A stretch of 64,000 bases of DNA, taken from positions 62,001 through 126,000 of the forward strand of contig NZ_JAPDDR010000003.1 in NCBI RefSeq assembly GCF_025950095.1, given 5' to 3'. The DNA comes from Luteolibacter rhizosphaerae (GTDB lineage: Bacteria > Verrucomicrobiota > Verrucomicrobiia > Verrucomicrobiales > Akkermansiaceae). Below, in pieces: positions 1 to 10,670 of the stretch. Every line of letters starts with the position of its first letter. Within the stretch, counting starts at the first letter, position 1. The translations under genes were made by a program, and so were the position numbers. Below the pieces are notes generated by a model. It did no database searches, was not told the origin of the DNA, and was given only the letters and a program-made list of their open reading frames with translations.

Positions 1-190
1 CGCACTTCACCGCTTCCGCCCTACCCTGCTTCACCGGCTTGCCCATTTCCTCCGCCATCAGCCGGGCGAGCTCATCCTGTCGGGCTTCCAAGAGATCGGC
101 GAGACGCTGCAGACCCGCGGCCCGATCCTGATAGGACATCTCCTTCAGCGCGCCGAAGCCCGCCGTCAGTTCGCTCAATGCATCCGCCAT
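1..190 (-). CDS. Aldehyde dehydrogenase family protein, N-terminal part (cut by window edge)
   Basis: The minus strand opens with ATG at 190 and stays open to base 1, giving about 63 residues. The stretch reading RLADLLEARQDELARLMAEE followed by MGKPVKQGRAE is the typical N-terminal helix of NAD(P)-dependent aldehyde dehydrogenases of the succinate-semialdehyde dehydrogenase type, where the MGKP element precedes the cofactor domain. The catalytic Cys and Glu lie outside the window, so substrate and completeness cannot be judged. The gene reads away from the adjacent PATR gene's terminator and is separated from it by about 40 bases. Family assignment rests on this short N-terminus alone. Confidence 0.75.
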   Translation of the reverse strand, partial: MADALSELTAGFGALKEMSYQDRAAGLQRLADLLEARQDELARLMAEEMGKPVKQGRAEAVKC

Positions 191-231
191 GCGCTACCTT
201 GGACTTGATCGGGGAGCTTCACAAGGAAGAC

Positions 232-266
232 AAAAAAGGCCCCGGCCGCTTGTAGCAGCCGGGGCC
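232..266 (-). terminator. Intrinsic terminator of the first PATR gene
   Basis: A 9-bp GC stem (238-246 paired with 258-266) is followed on the minus strand by a run of six T (232-237). It sits 22 bases after the stop of the 288-5204 gene. The hairpin sequence is nearly the same as those behind the paralogues at 36464 and 41785. Confidence 0.85.
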
Positions 267-287
267 CATGGAGTGGCTCAAGCCGGA

Positions 288-3200
288 TCAGGGCGTGACG
301 GTCACGCGCAGGAAGCCCTTGCCCGGAAGCCCGTTCGAGGCCGTCAGGCTGAAGGTGCGGTAGGTGTAACCGGACGGAGCCGCAGGCAGGCCGGTGACGA
401 CCGGAGTGGCCACGGCGACGGCGCTGTTGAAGTTCGCCAGATCCAGCGAACCCTGCACGGTGTAGGTGTAGCCCTCATGCGTCGCGGTGGGCGAGGGGCT
501 GCCGCTGAAAGCCGGCGTGCCATTGCGCACCGCGATGGTCAGGAGGAGCTCGTTGTTCGAATCCCCATCCGCATCGCTATCACCCGAGAGCCGGTAGACC
601 TTCGCGTTGTCGCTGCCGCTGACCGGGGAGCCGCCGAGCGCGAACTCCACGCTGTTCACCTGGCCGTCGCCATCCTTGTCGAAACCCGGGGCTCCATCCG
701 TGAGCGGATCGAGACCGAAGCTCTGCGCCCATGCGCCATACGGCGTGGTCGACTGGACAAGGGCGATATTGGTCGAGGTGAGGCCGTCGTTGTAGGCATA
801 GTTCACCGTGTAACCGGCCGGCAGGTTGTTCACCGCAGCGAATGGCGCCGGAACGCCTCCCGTGTAGCTGGCGATGATCAGGGCCGGAGCGGTGGGTGCA
901 CCGAGGACCGCGAGATCCAGCGTGGCGGCACTGACATTGAGAGCACCGTTCACTACCAGCTTGTCGGCGGTGATGCCGTTGATCTCGCAATCATACTCAC
1001 CGGTGATGGTCGTGGCTCCCGCCGCGAAAGTGCCGACCGCCGCCGCACCCGGGGCCACCGAGGCTCCGGCCGAAACCGCCAGCGGACCCGCGACCGATCC
1101 GGTGCCGCCGAGCGAGCCGGCGGAGACCGTGGTGGTCCCGGTATAAGTGTTCGTGCCATTCAGTTGCAGCACGCCGGTGCCGGTCTTGGTCAGGCCGCCG
1201 CCACCCGTGCCATCGAGCAGGGCTTGGGCGATCGCGATGTTCTGGCCGTTGCTGTCGATGTTCGCACCGTTCGCCAGCACGTTCGCGGCATTCAGGCCTT
1301 CCATGAAGGCGGCATTCGCACTCGCGCCGGCCTTGAGCAGACCGCCGTTGAAGTTGAAAGTGCCGCTGCCACCGCCACCGCCGTTCTCGCTCACCCGCTT
1401 GGCGGTGATCGTGCCGCCGTTCAGGTTCACCGTGCCGGTGCCCAGGTTGGCGCCGACCACGTTCGAGAGGTAAAGCGCCGGGCCATTCGCATTGACCGCG
1501 CCCGTGCCGGAAACGGTCAGCGTGCCGACTCCTTCCTCACCCACGTAGAAGGCCTGCGTGGTGCCGTTCTGGTTGATGGTGCCGCCGCTGATGTTGACGG
1601 TGCCGGAGCTGCCGGTGAAGCGTCCGATGGTGATCCATCCGGCCGCATTGAAGGTGCCGCCGGTCTGCGTGATCGTGCCCGCGGTGCCCGTGTTCTTGGC
1701 GACGAAGACCGTGCCGCCCGCCGTGATCAAGCCCGTATCCTGCAGGTTGAGCGTGCCCTGCGAGGTGCCCACGTCACCCACGTTGAAGTCGCCCACCGGG
1801 TTGTTGAAGTGGCCGCTGTCCTTCACCGTCACCGAGCCCGTGCCGTTCACGCCGATCGACAGGTAGCTGCCGGTCCGGTTGAATACCGCGTTGTTCGCCA
1901 CCGTGAGCGAGCCGCTCGCGCCAGCCACGTTGCCAAACAGCACGCGGTTGGCCGTGTTGAAGACCGAGGTGCCGTTCATCAGCACCGCACCCACGGAGGT
2001 CGCATCTTGACCCACGGTGAACTCGGTGGAGCTCGCGGTGGAGGCTCCGTTCATCGTGAAGGTCCCGTTCGATCCCGAAAGGCGACCCACGATCATCGTG
2101 CCCGCCGTGAAGGTGGAGCCGTTCAGCGTGAGGTTACCGGTCGAGCCCGCGCTCTCTGACACGTAGGTCGTGCCGGTGGTGAAGGACGAGCTGTTCAGCG
2201 TCACGTTGGAAGTCGCCAAGTGACCGGTCACACCGTTCGCGAAGCCCATCGAGAGGCTGCCAGTGGCGATGGTCGAACCGGTGGCGGTGACCGAGGAGAC
2301 CAGTCCGGTCGTGCCGTTTCCGCGGCCCACGGACATCCAAGTGTTCGTGGTGAGCGAGGTGTTGTTCAGCGTGAGGGTGGCCGGATAAGCGGTGGTGGAG
2401 CCGACCCAGAATTCACCGGTTACGGTGCTCGTCTGGGTGCCGCCGCCGCTCAGGACCACACCGCCCTGCTCGATGCGATAGGCACCGGGCACGGCGTTCG
2501 AGCCATTCGCCAGCACGTTCGCGCCGGGGTTGGTGTAGGTCAGGATGCCCTCGCCCTGCTTGGCGAACTTGCCGAAGACCGTGTTCACCGTCCCGCCGAT
2601 CGTGAGATCGAAATCGATATACAGCCCGCTGCTCACGGTATTGTCCGCAGCATTGATGGTGTAGCCGCGGTTGGTGGTAGTGGCCGCTCCCGTGTAATAA
2701 AGCGTGCCGCCCGCGAAGACGATGTTCGAGGCATTGGCCGCAGCCGCACCGATCGGGCTCGCCACGCCGCCGTTCGTCAGCGTGTCGATCTGCACCGTGC
2801 CGCCACCGAAGGTGGTCACGCCGGTGTAGTCGTTCGTGTTGATGATTTGCACCACGGAGGTGCCGAGCTTGGTCAGCCCGGTGCTGCCGGTGATCTTCCC
2901 GGCACCGCTCAGGTCGTAGAAGACGCTGGAGTTGTTGAAGGTCACCGAACTCGGTGCCACCGTGGTGTTCAGCACCACGCTCGGGGTGGTCACGTTGGTG
3001 TCATTGAAGAGCACGGGTGCCGGGTTCGCATAGGTAGTGGGCAGTCCGCTCACCAGATCGGTCCAGTTCTGCGTGGTGGTGTCCCAGTTGCCATCGGTGG
3101 CTCCGGTCCACTGCGGCAGCGAGACGCTATCCACATCCAGATAGATCAGGCCTTGGCCCGGGCCGTAGAAGTTCGGGTCGATGGTGAGCACGTTCGGGCT

Positions 3201-5204
3201 CACGACCATGCCGTTTGGCAAAGTGCCGAGGGCGAAGGTGCCAGTGCCAGCGATCGCGCCATTGAACCGCACCAGCGGCATAACCCCGGTGGCAGGGAGC
3301 GCGTCGGCCACATTGATGGTGGCCGTGCCATTCACGGTCAGGGTGCCGGTGACGTTCAGCGGAGCATTCGTCGCGTTGCCGGGGAAGTTACCCAGGTTCA
3401 GGTCGAGCGTGCTGGCCCCGGTGCTGCCGAAGCTGGCATTCGCCACGGTGAGTGCTTGGTCGATCACCGCGGTGGTCAGGCCGAAACCGGCACCGTCTGC
3501 CACGGTGAGCGCTCCCGTGCCCGTCTCCGCGGTGCTGATCGCGAGCTTGCCGCCGTTGACCGTGCGGACACCCGCGTAGGTGTTTGCTCCGCTGAGGGTG
3601 AGGGTGCCTGCACCGGACTTCACGATGCCACCGCTCCCGGGGAGCGCTTGGCCGATTCCGACCGCGAAACCGTTCGTATTCAGCAACAGGCCGTTGGCCT
3701 CGATGTCGATGCTATCGCAGTTGACCACGAAGGTCGGCTGGATCGCGGTGGCCGTGATCTGGGTGCCGTTGAAATCGACATTCGAAGTGCCGCCGCCGGC
3801 ACCGTTGATGATCGAGGTCGTCAGCGAGCCGCCGTCCAGGTTGAGTTCGGCAACCACCGTGCCGCCGGCACCCACCAGCACTTGGGGAGCCTTGATGTGG
3901 CCGGAGCCGCTGATCGTCACATTCGCCGAGCCCGTGCCGCCTTCACCGGCGATCAGGTTACCCGATTGGATATCGAAGAGACCGCCGCTCACCGTCAGCG
4001 TGCCGGCCGCCGCGCTGAAGTTCGCCACCGAGACGCTGCCGCCACCGGTTTTGGTCAGGGTGCCGCCGCTCTGGGTGAAGTTACCGACGCCACCGCGGGC
4101 GATCGCGATCCAGTTGTTCACCGTGATCGTTCCCGCTTGGAAGTCGAAGTTGCCGGTACTGCCCGCGCCTTGGCCGAGCCAGAGCTCGCCATTCAGGGCC
4201 AGCAGAGCGCCGGTGCCGTTCATGGTCATCGCGCCCTTGCCGATGCCGATGAAGGCGGCGTTGTTGTCGCCGTTGCCGGCATCCATACCGCCCACCGAGA
4301 AGCGGCGGGTGGCGTTGATGGTGCCGCCGGTCATCGTGACGCTCGAGGTGTTCGCATTGGCCGTGTTGCCCAAGCCGATCACGAACATCGAGTTGTTGTC
4401 GTTCACCGAGTTGGTGTACGTACCGCCGGAGATGTTGAGTTTGCCAAAGGAGTTCCCGATGCCGATGTAGGTCCGCGAGCCCGCATTGTGATTGATGGTG
4501 CCGCCGCTGATATTGAGCGTGCCGGTGCCGCCCGCGGTGCCGACGAATTGCCAGCCACCGCCGGTCACCGTGCCGGCATCCAGGTTGAAGGTGCCCGTGC
4601 CGCCCTGCGAACCCACGACCAGATCGTTCCCGATCGTCAGGCCACCGGAGGTGTTCATGTTGAAGATCCCGGTGCCGGAGTCGCCACCCGCATCATCGCC
4701 ACCCACGTAGAGGCGGCCCGAAGACGTGCTGGTGCCGCCGACCTTGAGAGTGCCGGCGCTCAGGCCCATGCCGGTGAGCGTTCCACCGCTGGTCGAGGGG
4801 TCCGCCAGGTTGTAGGTGCCGTTCGCACCCGCGTTCCCCGCGCCGACGAAGGCCCAGTTCGTGTTACCCGTGGAGACCGTTCCGCCCTTGTGATCCACCC
4901 GACCGGTGACCACCCCGCCCGTGCCCACACGGATATCCCGCGGCGTGGAGGTCGGGCTTACCGTAACAATCGGATAGTTCGGCGTGATCGTGTTGATCAC
5001 CGCGTCATCGAAAAGGTCGCCGCTCGGCGCACCGTTGGGGTTGGCGGGGACACGGTTCAGGCTCCAGTTGCCCGGCGTGTTCCAGTCGCTTGCGGCGGTA
5101 TCACCGTCCCACAAGTTGTTCACGGCGAGAGCGGAGGAACCGAGGAAGGCGGTGCCGGCGATGAGGCTGGCGATCCAGCGGGAATTGTACGACGCGGTCG
5201 GCAA
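288..5204 (-). CDS. Giant exported PATR (autotransporter-associated beta-strand repeat) protein
   Basis: A 1638-residue low-complexity protein, very rich in Gly, Thr, Asn and Ser. It has a signal-peptide-like start (hydrophobic IASLIAGTAFLG, then SSALA) and a long beta-helix-like body of repeats such as GTLNISGGT. Typical PATR units occur near residues 525-555 (SGAGTLTLSGANTYAG), 770-800 and 1335-1365 (KTGTGVLQLNGTNTYTGTTT). No autotransporter beta-barrel follows. The end instead carries a Ca-site-like DKDGDGQVNSVEFALGG loop and a beta-rich tail ending FLRVTVTP, shared with other exported proteins here. A surface or adhesin-like structural role is inferred. The only start in this frame is TTG at 5204. 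The upstream leader MKTPIRTSVTRESL, matching the paralogues, begins at ATG 5244 in another frame, so a small indel near 5199-5206 is likely. Confidence 0.85.
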   Translation of the reverse strand: MPTASYNSRWIASLIAGTAFLGSSALAVNNLWDGDTAASDWNTPGNWSLNRVPANPNGAPSGDLFDDAVINTITPNYPIVTVSPTSTPRDIRVGTGGVVTGRVDHKGGTVSTGNTNWAFVGAGNAGANGTYNLADPSTSGGTLTGMGLSAGTLKVGGTSTSSGRLYVGGDDAGGDSGTGIFNMNTSGGLTIGNDLVVGSQGGTGTFNLDAGTVTGGGWQFVGTAGGTGTLNISGGTINHNAGSRTYIGIGNSFGKLNISGGTYTNSVNDNNSMFVIGLGNTANANTSSVTMTGGTINATRRFSVGGMDAGNGDNNAAFIGIGKGAMTMNGTGALLALNGELWLGQGAGSTGNFDFQAGTITVNNWIAIARGGVGNFTQSGGTLTKTGGGSVSVANFSAAAGTLTVSGGLFDIQSGNLIAGEGGTGSANVTISGSGHIKAPQVLVGAGGTVVAELNLDGGSLTTSIINGAGGGTSNVDFNGTQITATAIQPTFVVNCDSIDIEANGLLLNTNGFAVGIGQALPGSGGIVKSGAGTLTLSGANTYAGVRTVNGGKLAISTAETGTGALTVADGAGFGLTTAVIDQALTVANASFGSTGASTLDLNLGNFPGNATNAPLNVTGTLTVNGTATINVADALPATGVMPLVRFNGAIAGTGTFALGTLPNGMVVSPNVLTIDPNFYGPGQGLIYLDVDSVSLPQWTGATDGNWDTTTQNWTDLVSGLPTTYANPAPVLFNDTNVTTPSVVLNTTVAPSSVTFNNSSVFYDLSGAGKITGSTGLTKLGTSVVQIINTNDYTGVTTFGGGTVQIDTLTNGGVASPIGAAAANASNIVFAGGTLYYTGAATTTNRGYTINAADNTVSSGLYIDFDLTIGGTVNTVFGKFAKQGEGILTYTNPGANVLANGSNAVPGAYRIEQGGVVLSGGGTQTSTVTGEFWVGSTTAYPATLTLNNTSLTTNTWMSVGRGNGTTGLVSSVTATGSTIATGSLSMGFANGVTGHLATSNVTLNSSSFTTGTTYVSESAGSTGNLTLNGSTFTAGTMIVGRLSGSNGTFTMNGASTASSTEFTVGQDATSVGAVLMNGTSVFNTANRVLFGNVAGASGSLTVANNAVFNRTGSYLSIGVNGTGSVTVKDSGHFNNPVGDFNVGDVGTSQGTLNLQDTGLITAGGTVFVAKNTGTAGTITQTGGTFNAAGWITIGRFTGSSGTVNISGGTINQNGTTQAFYVGEEGVGTLTVSGTGAVNANGPALYLSNVVGANLGTGTVNLNGGTITAKRVSENGGGGGSGTFNFNGGLLKAGASANAAFMEGLNAANVLANGANIDSNGQNIAIAQALLDGTGGGGLTKTGTGVLQLNGTNTYTGTTTVSAGSLGGTGSVAGPLAVSAGASVAPGAAAVGTFAAGATTITGEYDCEINGITADKLVVNGALNVSAATLDLAVLGAPTAPALIIASYTGGVPAPFAAVNNLPAGYTVNYAYNDGLTSTNIALVQSTTPYGAWAQSFGLDPLTDGAPGFDKDGDGQVNSVEFALGGSPVSGSDNAKVYRLSGDSDADGDSNNELLLTIAVRNGTPAFSGSPSPTATHEGYTYTVQGSLDLANFNSAVAVATPVVTGLPAAPSGYTYRTFSLTASNGLPGKGFLRVTVTP

Positions 5205-5244
5205 GCGATTCCCGGGTTACGGAGGTTCGGATTGGGGTTTTCAT

Positions 5245-5691
5245 AGGCATAGTGGGTTCAAGAGACGAAGGCACGAGGGCGCGCAAAGACGCCGGGAGCT
5301 CCGGCGGGAGCCGGGGCAGAAACGATCAAGGATTTCGCCGGAAGGAGGCGGGTTCTGCGGTGAGAAGAAGGAGGGTTTCTCGGAAACCGGGTTTGGGTTC
5401 AGGACGGTGCCGCGTATTTGTTATGTAGAATCCGTTTCCTACGAAACGATTTGTTGCGGCATACTGCGCATTTTCTCAAACGCGTTTTCATATTTCCTTG
5501 GAGTCCAAGGCTTCATGTCCGCCTTCCATTTTTAGGGGATGTCTGACAGCATCCAAAAACTGCATAGTGCAATATGCACCGCGTTTAAGCGGCTTCTCCG
5601 CTCCCAAAATAGGCATATATAACTAACATCCAAAACAATATGCATGCCCTGTCACAGCGGCGCGTGGCTTGCTAAAATGGAAGGTGAAACC
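5245..5691. promoter_or_regulatory. Divergent intergenic region between the PATR gene and dps
   Basis: This 447-base stretch has no credible gene. Next to the PATR gene it is GC-rich and holds a short inverted repeat (5373-5387, GGTTTC/GAAACC) similar in place to elements before two paralogues. The half nearer dps is AT-rich, with a small hairpin AGCGG/CCGCT around 5588-5602 and an AT stretch (CATATATAACT near 5613-5623) that could serve as a -10 region for dps. Promoter assignment is a guess from base composition. Confidence 0.35.
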
Positions 5692-6216
5692 ATGAAAAAC
5701 AAAGCCGCTAAGAAAGCCGCCAAAAGCTCCCCTTCTCCTGCCGGAGAAGTCATCCACATCGGGCTCGATTCCAAGGTGCGCAGCCAAGCCGTGAAACTGC
5801 TTTCCGCGATTCTAGCCGATCAACACGTGCTCTACGCGAAGACCCGGAACTTCCACTGGAACCTCACCGGACACCGCTTCCACACCCTGCACGAGTTCTT
5901 CGAGAAGCAATACGACGAGTTGGCCCTGGCCATCGACAAGACAGCCGAGCGGATCCGCATGCTGGGTCACGCGAGCCCCGGCTCAATGAAGGAGTTCCTC
6001 GCCAATTCGACCCTAAAGGAGGTGCCCGGCGCTCTGGTCAATGGAGACGAGGCCATCGCCGCGCTCCGTGACGACCATGAGGCTGCCGCCCGCGAAGTCC
6101 GCAAGGCGGTGGATACCCTCGACGAAGCGGGTGACGCCGGCACCGCCGACTTCCTCACCGACCTGCTCCAGTCTCACGAGCAATCCGCCTGGATGCTCCG
6201 CAGCTTCTTGGACTGA
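5692..6216 (+). CDS. dps: Dps-family ferritin-like protein
   Basis: A 174-residue protein of the Dps/miniferritin family, which forms dodecamers that oxidise and store iron and often coat DNA under stress. The N-terminus is Lys-rich (KNKAAKKAAKSS), as in Dps proteins that bind DNA through a flexible basic tail. The ferroxidase-site signature is visible in NFHWNLTGHRFHTLHEFFE (His and Asp/Glu ligands), followed by YDELALAIDKTAERIRMLG. I chose ATG 5692 because a good ribosome site (GGAAGG, 5679-5684) lies at the right distance; upstream in-frame starts lack this. It is monocistronic, with a terminator just after the stop. Length is normal for the family. Confidence 0.93.
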   Translation: MKNKAAKKAAKSSPSPAGEVIHIGLDSKVRSQAVKLLSAILADQHVLYAKTRNFHWNLTGHRFHTLHEFFEKQYDELALAIDKTAERIRMLGHASPGSMKEFLANSTLKEVPGALVNGDEAIAALRDDHEAAAREVRKAVDTLDEAGDAGTADFLTDLLQSHEQSAWMLRSFLD

Positions 6217-6241
6217 AGTCTTGGACTCCGACTCCACCTGC

Positions 6242-6276
6242 AAGGCCGTGCCGCCCATTCGGTTGCACGGCCTTTT
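6242..6276 (+). terminator. Intrinsic terminator of dps
   Basis: Stem AAGGCCGTGC (6242-6251) pairs with GCACGGCCTT (6265-6274) and runs into TTTT, 25 bases after the dps stop codon. Confidence 0.85.
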
Positions 6277-6318
6277 CCCATCCTATCCACTCCGTCCATC
6301 TTGGTCCCTAACCACACG

Positions 6319-6354
6319 AAAAAGCCCGCTCGGTTTCCTGACCGGAGCGGGCTT
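6319..6354 (-). terminator. Intrinsic terminator of the entericidin-like gene
   Basis: Stem AAGCCCGCTC (6322-6331) pairs with GAGCGGGCTT (6345-6354). Read on the minus strand it is followed by a T run (6319-6323). It lies just after the stop of the small lipoprotein gene, so dps and that gene converge on back-to-back terminators. Confidence 0.8.
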
Positions 6355-6377
6355 GTTGCTTCAACAGAAGCGGAACC

Positions 6378-6572
6378 TCAGCGGGTTGCCGCGTCTTGGA
6401 TCTTGTCTCCCGCTCTCTCAACATCGCTGCCGAAGCCGCGAGCGGTGCCACAGGAATTTAAACTGAAGGATCCGGCCAAGAGGGCCAAACCGAGCACCCA
6501 AGCGGGCCACGACCGACGACGCTTTCCGGAAAAACGGCAGGTGCTGTTCTGGGGTAGAAGGATGGGATTCAT
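6378..6572 (-). CDS. Entericidin EcnA/B-like small lipoprotein
   Basis: A 64-residue protein with a basic N-terminus, a hydrophobic segment (WVLGLALLAGSFSL) and a lipobox-like LNSC. The mature part reads GTARGFGSDVERAGDKIQDA, which matches the conserved core of entericidins, small lipoproteins first described as a bacteriolytic toxin-antidote pair in enteric bacteria and widespread as single genes of unclear role. Start ATG 6572 is supported by a strong ribosome site (AAGAGGAG, complement of 6578-6585) five bases upstream. It has its own terminator. Only one entericidin is present here, so a toxin-antidote function cannot be claimed. Confidence 0.85.
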   Translation of the reverse strand: MNPILLPQNSTCRFSGKRRRSWPAWVLGLALLAGSFSLNSCGTARGFGSDVERAGDKIQDAATR

Positions 6573-6823
6573 AGCGGCTCCTCTTATTGCAGGCACCGAA
6601 CCAATTTTCAGCAGCCTTCATAACACACTGAAAATGAGAAAATTTTAATCCCTCCTTGCGCGCACCCCCCTCCCCCCAGCCGATTGCATTTCGCAAACAT
6701 AGCGGCTAGTCCGCCGCAACTTGCACCGCCCCGGCCCCTTCTTCATCATCTTAGTTCTTGGTTATCAAAAATTTAACCCTGCCGCGCATCCGGCACGAAG
6801 GCTGATATAGAGGATGCGGACCC

Positions 6824-7765
6824 ATGCCCTGCTACCATCTCCTCCTCAATCTCGGTTCCGGCGGAAACGAGCGCGGCCTCGACGCACGGGAAGTTTCCCA
6901 AATGGTTGAGGAGATCTTCCGCGAGGCGGGCCATGAAATGAACTCAACCCTCGTCGAACCCGGCGGCCTCGATCACGCCTTGGAATCCGCATCCGCCCGC
7001 AAGCCGGATGCGATCATCGTAGCCGGGGGCGACGGGACGGTTTCCGCCGCGGCGCGGCATCTCGGCGGCACCGGGATCGCCTTGGGGATCCTGCCGATGG
7101 GCACCTTCAATCTCGCCGCCCGAGATCTGGGCGTGCCGCTGGAGATGGAGGAAGCCGCGCGTTTCCTCGCCACCGCGGAACCGCACCCGATTGATGTGAT
7201 GGATGTCTCCGGGCACACTTGCCTGTGCACGACCATCCTCGGTTTTTATCCGGAGTTCGCGAAGACCTTTGAACGCCGCGACCACGGCGGGCGCTGGTGG
7301 AAGAAATCCCTGAAGCTGGTGATGGGACTCCCCAAGTTCTTCGCCCGCGCCCGCCCACTCCACCTCGCGTGGCGCGGGGATGGCGGGGAAGGCACGACCC
7401 GCACCAAGTTCTGCGCTTTCGTCCCCGGTCGCTACAAGGCGGCGACCGGCATCGTGCCCGCCCGCACCGAGTTTCGCTCCGGTAAGTTGACCGCCTACGT
7501 CGGCACCCAGCGCGATGCCCGGGCGGCCATGCGCGGGATGCTGGACTACATCTTCGGTCGGCAGGAGAAGAACCCGGAGCTGATCATTTTCCAATCGTCC
7601 GAACTGGAGTTGAGGGGGGGAACGCGGCGCGACTGCGTGCTGATGCTGGACGGTGAGATCATCCGCATGTCCTTTCCCATCAAGATGAAGATCAAGCCGG
7701 AGCACCTGCGGGTCCTGACCACCAAGGAGAATTTGGCGGAGGAGGAAAGCGAGGTGTCGGCATGA
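6824..7765 (+). CDS. Diacylglycerol kinase-family lipid kinase
   Basis: A 313-residue protein of the DAGK catalytic-domain family (DgkB/YegS-like), ATP-dependent kinases of diacylglycerol or sphingoid-type lipids acting at the inner face of the membrane. The ATP-binding signature VAGGDGTVSAAA is present near residues 66-77, followed by ILPMGTFNLAARDLG, the GTxNxxA element typical of the family. The C-terminal half forms the expected beta-rich domain, including LDGE near residue 285. The stop overlaps the start of the next gene by four bases (ATGA), so the two are translationally coupled. The exact lipid substrate cannot be read from sequence. Confidence 0.85.
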   Translation: MPCYHLLLNLGSGGNERGLDAREVSQMVEEIFREAGHEMNSTLVEPGGLDHALESASARKPDAIIVAGGDGTVSAAARHLGGTGIALGILPMGTFNLAARDLGVPLEMEEAARFLATAEPHPIDVMDVSGHTCLCTTILGFYPEFAKTFERRDHGGRWWKKSLKLVMGLPKFFARARPLHLAWRGDGGEGTTRTKFCAFVPGRYKAATGIVPARTEFRSGKLTAYVGTQRDARAAMRGMLDYIFGRQEKNPELIIFQSSELELRGGTRRDCVLMLDGEIIRMSFPIKMKIKPEHLRVLTTKENLAEEESEVSA

Positions 7766-8601
7766 TCCGCATCCTCCATCTCTCCGACCCTCACTTCGGC
7801 GCGGCCGATCCAGCGGTGGCCTCGCTCTTTCTCAGCCGGGCTCCCGGCTACTCCCCGGACCTGACAGTGCTGAGCGGGGACCTGACGATGCGGGCTCGCC
7901 GCAGCGAGTTGGTAGATGCCCGCTATTTCGTGGAGCGCCTGCCGCGCCCCCGCCTGGTGGTGCCGGGGAACCACGATATCCCGGCCTTCAATCAGCCGCT
8001 GCACCGGCTGCTGCTTCCCTTTGAGCGCTACCGCCAAACCTTCGGCCGCGAGATCGAACCGGTACATACCGCACCGGGACTGCATGTGGTCAGCGTGAAT
8101 AGCAACAAGCCCTACGGACCCTATCTAGACTGGTCGAAGGGCAGGATCACATGCGAGGAACTGAAGCGTGCGGATCAGCGCCTGAGCGGTGCGCCCGGCT
8201 GCTTGAAGGTGCTGGTGCTGCACCACCCCTTGGTCGCGCCGGAGGGCCACCGCCGGGATCTGGTCCAGCCGCTGGACAAGCTGCTGGAAATGACCGCACG
8301 CCGCCGGGTGGATCTCATCCTCTGCGGCCACTTCCACTGCTCGCACTTGGATGCCGTGGGACCCGCGGGCGCCTGGCGGAGTGTCGTGTCACAAGCCGCG
8401 ACCGTTTGCTCGACCCGCCTTCAAGGGGAGCCCCAAGGCTTCCACATGATCCGCATGACCATGGAGCGGATCGAGATTGAGAGGCATGTTTACCGGGACG
8501 GTGACTTCGCCACCGAAACCACCTTCGCCTTCACCCGCGGTGAATCCGGCTGGCTGAGCGCGGATGCCGTGACCCGCCGCGAAATCACCCGCGCCTCCTG
8601 A
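7762..8601 (+). CDS. Calcineurin-like metallophosphoesterase
   Basis: A 279-residue protein with all dimetal phosphoesterase motifs in order: DPHFG near the N-terminus, LSGDLT (GD), VPGNHDIP (GNHD), LHHPL and CGHFHC (GHxH). This layout matches the cyclic-nucleotide or lipid phosphoesterases of the CpdA/YfcE-type families. It starts inside the stop of the lipid kinase gene (ATGA overlap), and the next gene begins five bases after its stop, so 6824-10013 looks like one operon. Pairing with a lipid kinase suggests a phospholipid or head-group substrate, but this is inference. Confidence 0.88.
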   Translation: MIRILHLSDPHFGAADPAVASLFLSRAPGYSPDLTVLSGDLTMRARRSELVDARYFVERLPRPRLVVPGNHDIPAFNQPLHRLLLPFERYRQTFGREIEPVHTAPGLHVVSVNSNKPYGPYLDWSKGRITCEELKRADQRLSGAPGCLKVLVLHHPLVAPEGHRRDLVQPLDKLLEMTARRRVDLILCGHFHCSHLDAVGPAGAWRSVVSQAATVCSTRLQGEPQGFHMIRMTMERIEIERHVYRDGDFATETTFAFTRGESGWLSADAVTRREITRAS

Positions 8602-8606
8602 GCACC

Positions 8607-10013
<1,407 letters not shown>

Positions 10014-10162
10014 TTGCAAAGCGCCATCGGGGAGGCTCATGAATTTGCAGTTTGCTCGCGGACGCGCGTGACGCCGCCGTCACCCCGCAGCGGAAAGCGC
10101 TGATCTATCAAGCAATCGAATCAAGAGATCAAAAGCGGCACGTCTTTTGCGAAGAGAGAGGG

Positions 10163-10648
10163 ATGAACGAGCTTCGCCTGCCAGCCCAAGCGTCTTCCGT
10201 GTCCCTCCAAACCGCTCTCACCCGCACCCTCGACGCCGTCGCTGCCTATCTTCATGCGGCCTCGATTTCGGAGTCGCGGATTTTGACGCAGGTTTGCAAC
10301 GACTTGGCGATCGCTCGGAACGAGCAGGCGGACCGGATCGCCGGATGGATCGAACGGGAGGGTGAAGCGCCGGATTTCGGCTTCAGCCGCGAGGCTGGCT
10401 TCCAGCAAATCTGGATGAGCCTCGTCAGCCGCCGCTTCCCGACCTTCCGCGAAGGCCTGCCCCGCGAATGTGAGCGCAGCGACCGTCGGCTGGAGCGTGT
10501 GCTGATGCGCCTGTGGAATGATCCGGAAACCGACGAGGAGCTCCGCCAGGATCTCGATGCCCTGCTGCGGGATGTCCGCTCCGGAATCGAGCGCTTGGAA
10601 CGCCTGCGCGGTCCGGGCGTGCTGGCTACCTCGGCGGCGGCCTATTGA
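10163..10648 (+). CDS. Hypothetical all-helical protein
   Basis: A 161-residue protein with no family I can name. It is predicted by eye to be almost fully alpha-helical (LTRTLDAVAAYLHAASISES, then helices rich in Glu, Arg and Leu up to RSGIERLERLRG), which suggests a four-helix bundle. There is no signal peptide or membrane segment. ATG 10163 is chosen because GAGAGAGGG stands just upstream; the longer frame from 10052 overlaps unlikely coding sequence. It follows the oxidoreductase gene after about 150 bases and converges with the RelE-like gene. Confidence 0.6.
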   Translation: MNELRLPAQASSVSLQTALTRTLDAVAAYLHAASISESRILTQVCNDLAIARNEQADRIAGWIEREGEAPDFGFSREAGFQQIWMSLVSRRFPTFREGLPRECERSDRRLERVLMRLWNDPETDEELRQDLDALLRDVRSGIERLERLRGPGVLATSAAAY

Positions 10649-10670
10649 GCGCCGCCGGGAGAGTCCCATT

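Noticed and set aside
189-5246. Long plus-strand frames (656 and 1008 aa) opposite the first PATR gene
   Set aside because: They are rich in Arg, Gly, Ala and His with no domain, and mirror the repeat codons of the opposite strand. They are shadows.
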